Below are positions 60,612-64,000 of a stretch of DNA of 64,000 bases, in pieces. Below the pieces are notes generated by a model. That model saw only the letters and a program-made list of their open reading frames with translations. It searched no databases and had not been told where the DNA came from. Where the stretch lies: the NCBI GenBank assembly GCA_016927315.1, contig JAFGMV010000051.1:1-64000 (forward strand). The letters are read 5' to 3'. Source of the stretch: Anaerolineales bacterium (lineage in GTDB: Bacteria; Chloroflexota; Anaerolineae; Anaerolineales; Villigracilaceae). Each line of letters starts with the position of its first letter. The first letter of the stretch is position 1. The position numbers and the translations under genes were made by a program.

Positions 60612-61775
60612 TTAATCCTGCGGCGGGAAGGTGACCTCAACTGTCATCCCCCAACGCAGTTGCTCATCAAAGTCCAGTATTTTCATCTTGACCGTATAAA
60701 GGATATCACCGCCCTGTGACCTATACGATTGGGCAATACTTTCAACCAGGCCGGTCATGACAACCTCCGGGAGCGCATCCGCAACGATATTGGCTGTTTG
60801 CCCTTCCTGGATTTTGACAACTTCCAGCTCGGTCAGGTCGCTGGTCTCAACATACCATTCACTAAAATCCGCGATCGTGACCGCCAGGTTCTGCGGGCTG
60901 ACCATTTCATTTATCGAGACATTGATATCGGTCACCGTGCCATCAAACGGAGCTTTCAATTCATAGTTCGACAAGGTGTTCTCTGCCGCGGCTACCTGGG
61001 CCCGGGCATTATTCAATTTGGCTTCAAGGACGGCCTGTTGGTCCGGGTCGAGGCCACCGGCAGCAGCCGTCAGTTCATATTTACGTTTTGCCTCCGCTTC
61101 AGCCGCCAAAGCCCGGTCCAGGGCAGCCTGGACTTCATCACGTTCCCGTGTTTCCTCTTCCAACCTGCGGATGGCTTCGTTGTAAGCTTCCTGGGTATCT
61201 TCAAGTTTGTCCCTGGCTGTCTCACGCTTGTTGTTGTCCTCTTCCAGGTCCTTATATTTATCAAATTCTTCCTGTGCGTCTTGCAAGTCTTCCAGTTCAT
61301 CCTCAACATCGGCTTTTCTGTCTTCAATCCGGTCTTCGATGTTGTCCAGGTTCAAATCTTCCCAGTCTTCCTCTGCGTCTGCCCGGACAATTTGTGCATC
61401 CATATAAGCCTGCCAGGCATTCGCGGTCCCCAAACCGGCTGTACGGATAAATACATCATATTCTTGTTGGACGGTTGTCAGCTCCAGGTTCGCAACCGCC
61501 AGGGCTGCCTCTGCCTGTTCACGGTCTGCCAGGCGAACTAATACCTGTCCTTCACTGACCGCCTCGCCTTCTAGAACCTGGATATCTGCCACTTTCCCGC
61601 TGACAGCGAAAAACAGATCCAGCGAATCGAGTGGTTCGATATGTCCTTCAGCGACAACCGCCTCAATGGGGACAACCGTTAACACGACCTCTTCCGGGTC
61701 TTTGGCGCCCCCACAGGCCGACAACACCAAGGTGAGAATGAAGGTCGTGATGACCAGAATGGATATTTTCTTCAT
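60612..61775 (-). CDS. HlyD/MacA-like efflux adaptor lipoprotein
   Basis: A 387-residue lipoprotein (lipobox LVLSAC). The order is: first barrel/biotinyl-lipoyl half (GKVADIQVLEGEAVSEGQVLVRL), a long coiled coil (about 95-250, very rich in E, K, R, D), second lipoyl half (ELKAPFDGTVTDINVSINEMV), and membrane-proximal beta domains. It would link the FtsX/MacB-like permease encoded upstream with the envelope or export path. It starts 50 bases after the permease stop; the matching ATPase gene probably lies beyond the window. Confidence 0.88.
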   Translation of the reverse strand: MKKISILVITTFILTLVLSACGGAKDPEEVVLTVVPIEAVVAEGHIEPLDSLDLFFAVSGKVADIQVLEGEAVSEGQVLVRLADREQAEAALAVANLELTTVQQEYDVFIRTAGLGTANAWQAYMDAQIVRADAEEDWEDLNLDNIEDRIEDRKADVEDELEDLQDAQEEFDKYKDLEEDNNKRETARDKLEDTQEAYNEAIRRLEEETRERDEVQAALDRALAAEAEAKRKYELTAAAGGLDPDQQAVLEAKLNNARAQVAAAENTLSNYELKAPFDGTVTDINVSINEMVSPQNLAVTIADFSEWYVETSDLTELEVVKIQEGQTANIVADALPEVVMTGLVESIAQSYRSQGGDILYTVKMKILDFDEQLRWGMTVEVTFPPQD

Positions 61776-61825
61776 CTTTTTTATCCTTCTTTCCAGAAAA
61801 TTAAATTTTCACTTTTTAGTAGACG

Positions 61826-64000
61826 TTACTCATAAGCCAATACTTCCCGGATCGTCAGACGGGCTGCATTGCGGGCCGGCAGGATGCTGGAAACAGCTGA
61901 CAATACCAGCACAAGTAATAACCAGATCAAGTAACCTGTGAAGGTAAACACCAGTTTAATTGGGGTTTCAAAAATCGCCAGGCTGACAATGGTCGCCAGA
62001 CCAAGTGTGAAGGGGAAAGACAGGATTACAGCCAAGATCCAGGAAATCCCCCCCACCACCACGCCTTCGGCAATGATCGTGCGCATGATCGCTGAATTAT
62101 TAGCCCCAACCGCCCGCATGACGCCAATCTCACGCGTCCGCTCCAATACATTCATTCCCATTGTGCCTGCCAGGCCAATACTTCCAACGACCGCGGTCAA
62201 TAAGGCCATGATCAGCAAAAAAGTTACCAGAATATCCAGGCTTTCAACCGCAGAATCGAGAGTTGATAAACCGGGTTGGATTTCACGGACTTTGAAACCA
62301 TTCTCGCGGAAGTAATCATCCATCGTCTCACTCATGGCATCCTGATACTCACGCGTATGCTGTTCTGTAACGATCCGATATGAATATGAACGATTGACCA
62401 GATTGGAAGTTTCCGAGATATATTCATAAGGCGCATAAGCGATCACACCCTGCAGGCCAACAAACTTGAATATCCCGATGATCTGCCACTGCTCTTTCTT
62501 TCCGTTGATCTTCATCGTCAGGGTATCACCGGTTTTCAGGTCTGGGAAATAAGACAGGATCGTTTCGCTAATGGCCATCTTCCGCACGTCATCCGCCCGC
62601 AGCCAACGTCCCTCTACCAGCATTGGCTGCACCAGTTCACTGTCCCAGGGCGGGGCCAGGATCGAAACGTTATCCGCAACCTTTTCGTCCGGATACAGTA
62701 TTTCCCCGCTGGCGAACTGCCAGCCTTCCACATATACAACCTCGTCCATCTGCATTGCAAATTGTTCAATCTCTTTCAGCCGATAAGGCTGGTCGAAATC
62801 GATCGTCACATCCGCAATGAAATAATTACTGATCGAGCCGATATAGTCATGCAGAGATATCCGCACATTGAAGACGGCAATAAAAATAGCTCCGCCCATT
62901 GTGAGGGTAAACAGAGTCAGGAACAATCGGCCCCGACGGCGGAAAGTATTGCGCAGGGAGATCAGCAGCGGGCGCGGGATATTGATCCCGCGCCGGGCAA
63001 GCGCCTCGGTTGCCCGGGTCTGGAAGGTATCCCAACGGGATACTCGCTTGTCTCCATTGTCATCCTGCTTATCCGATTCCTGGGCTGCTTCTCCACTGAT
63101 GGCTCGCAAAACGGTCACACGCGAGCCTCGTATGACCGGCGCCAATCCGGCCACCAGGGGCACCAGCATCCCAATCACAAACTGGATCCCAAAGGCAAAG
63201 GGCACAATGCGATATCCCAGTAGAGTAAAACTGAGGTTCACCGCGATGAACTCTGCCAGCCAGTACGCCCCTCGACCGCCCAGTGGAACCGCAATCAACA
63301 ATGCCATAAATCCAAAAGCCAGCATCAGCACAAAATACATTGCCACAATCGAATGATTGCGACCGCCCACAAGCTTCATTACACCGATATGGCGCAGGTG
63401 CTGGTTGAGCAAAGCGCTCAGCGTATTTGCGATCAGGGAGCTCGACAGAAACACAATCAATACACCCAGCGCTAACAATATCCATAAGACAGCGTTAATG
63501 GTCGGCGCCAACGGGTGCTCATGAGTCTTTGAGAAGTTCATTGTGCCAACATCGTAGCCGTTGTTCTCTATCTTATCCTTCAGGTCACCAGCTACGGTAC
63601 GAATATGAGGATCATCATCCTTACCAATCTCGACTGAAGCATAGATGCGGTTGAACGTATCGGGCTGGCCAAGATAATGCAGCGTACTCATCGTAACGTA
63701 TGCCAGAGGCGAAGCCAGGAAATCATCTGCACCGGTTGTCGGGTCCTGTACAATTCCCACGACCGGCAGTTCCTTGATCAGGCCCCCGGGTACTTCGATC
63801 TCAAGCACATCACCTGCCTGCAGGTTGATATCTTCCAATAAATCCCGCTCGACAACGATCTGCCGTTTCTCCGGGAAGGTCAAACCGGAGACAGGGTTGA
63901 GCAGATTGAGTGTGTTTTCCTCAAAATCTTCTATCGCGACCATATCAACGGAAACCCATTGTTTTCCATTTTTGGTACGCACGTGTACATTAAAGACCCT
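61826..64000 (-). CDS. FtsX/MacB-like ABC transporter permease (5' end outside the window)
   Basis: At least 724 residues are visible and the frame is open to the window edge. Two FtsX-type cores are present: around residues 160-290 (WILLALGVLIVFLSSSLIANTL, HLRHIGVMKLVGG) and around 590-715 (LLIMALLTAVVGSIGLAGTMGM, ERTREIGVMRAVGA). Between them lies a large outer MacB-like domain. The permease works with a LolD-type ATPase and the adaptor downstream to export a lipid, peptide or drug. The first part of the protein, including the first TM helix, is missing here. Confidence 0.9.
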   Translation of the reverse strand, partial: RVFNVHVRTKNGKQWVSVDMVAIEDFEENTLNLLNPVSGLTFPEKRQIVVERDLLEDINLQAGDVLEIEVPGGLIKELPVVGIVQDPTTGADDFLASPLAYVTMSTLHYLGQPDTFNRIYASVEIGKDDDPHIRTVAGDLKDKIENNGYDVGTMNFSKTHEHPLAPTINAVLWILLALGVLIVFLSSSLIANTLSALLNQHLRHIGVMKLVGGRNHSIVAMYFVLMLAFGFMALLIAVPLGGRGAYWLAEFIAVNLSFTLLGYRIVPFAFGIQFVIGMLVPLVAGLAPVIRGSRVTVLRAISGEAAQESDKQDDNGDKRVSRWDTFQTRATEALARRGINIPRPLLISLRNTFRRRGRLFLTLFTLTMGGAIFIAVFNVRISLHDYIGSISNYFIADVTIDFDQPYRLKEIEQFAMQMDEVVYVEGWQFASGEILYPDEKVADNVSILAPPWDSELVQPMLVEGRWLRADDVRKMAISETILSYFPDLKTGDTLTMKINGKKEQWQIIGIFKFVGLQGVIAYAPYEYISETSNLVNRSYSYRIVTEQHTREYQDAMSETMDDYFRENGFKVREIQPGLSTLDSAVESLDILVTFLLIMALLTAVVGSIGLAGTMGMNVLERTREIGVMRAVGANNSAIMRTIIAEGVVVGGISWILAVILSFPFTLGLATIVSLAIFETPIKLVFTFTGYLIWLLLVLVLSAVSSILPARNAARLTIREVLAYE

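Noticed and set aside
1-64000. CRISPR arrays, complete insertion sequences, prophage, rRNA or tRNA genes
   Set aside because: None seen on reading both strands; the repeats present are short, dispersed and non-coding.

Overview
The window looks like a stretch of chromosome from an uncultured or little-studied member of the Chloroflexota, probably class Anaerolineae. This is an inference from gene content: a TPR protein studded with L-P-D-W-L motifs, a GT4/GH130 pair, a GT-C membrane protein, family-5 uracil-DNA glycosylase, a free-standing AlaX, DUF2905 beside ruvB, and many lipoproteins typical of a single-membrane or atypical envelope. No rRNA, tRNA, CRISPR array, prophage or complete insertion sequence was seen. 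Small MITE-like repeats are the only mobile-looking DNA.

Layout. From 1 to 24.6 kb every gene is on the minus strand. It starts with a decayed duplicate of a response-regulator/GGDEF junction (1-400), then a B12-type radical SAM gene with small genes (0.5-3.4 kb), a signalling block (receiver, PAS-GGDEF, NarL-type regulator, PAS-GAF kinase; 3.5-7.4 kb), a GT4/GH130 sugar pair (7.6-10.9 kb), an SRPBCC protein and an RRM protein. From 12.7 to 22.3 kb comes the most unusual region. It holds a polytopic protein with H-x-H motifs like those of haem-copper oxidases, a CtaB-type haem O synthase, a formylglycine-enzyme-like lipoprotein that lacks the catalytic cysteines, several unassigned membrane proteins, a CopD-like protein, a cupin, a BON protein, a Crp/Fnr regulator and a NapH-type ferredoxin. 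An Fnr-like operator sits before the H-x-H gene. I read this as a Crp/Fnr-controlled membrane redox system that I cannot match to a known one.

From 24.8 to 37.7 kb the genes are on the plus strand. A PhoR/PhoB-like two-component system is followed by a sulfate-type ABC cassette whose ATPase carries two universal-stress-protein domains at its C-terminus. A second, membrane-anchored binding protein and a separate USP gene diverge from it. Arrays of TGTCAC direct repeats spaced 11 bp lie before both transcription units, with a -10 box where a Pho-box promoter would have one. An ECF sigma/zinc-finger pair, a ClC channel, a receiver, thpR and rsfS (apparent CTG start) follow.

From 37.7 to 64 kb genes are again mostly on the minus strand and more housekeeping in nature: ndk, the L-P-D-W-L TPR protein, pyrimidine nucleoside phosphorylase with a phased palindrome array upstream, a repetitive Cys-Cys protein, a peptidase-S51-like protein with a CysS-type tail, peroxiredoxin, alpha/beta hydrolase, UdgB, a sulfatase-like protein, AlaX, queA, a GH5-like lipoprotein, DUF2905, ruvB, a GT-C protein, and an efflux adaptor with an FtsX-like permease that runs off the end.

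Two dispersed repeat families (three copies each) and several strong hairpin terminators were found. Several small genes missed by length filters were added because they carry good ribosome-binding sites or stop/start overlaps.
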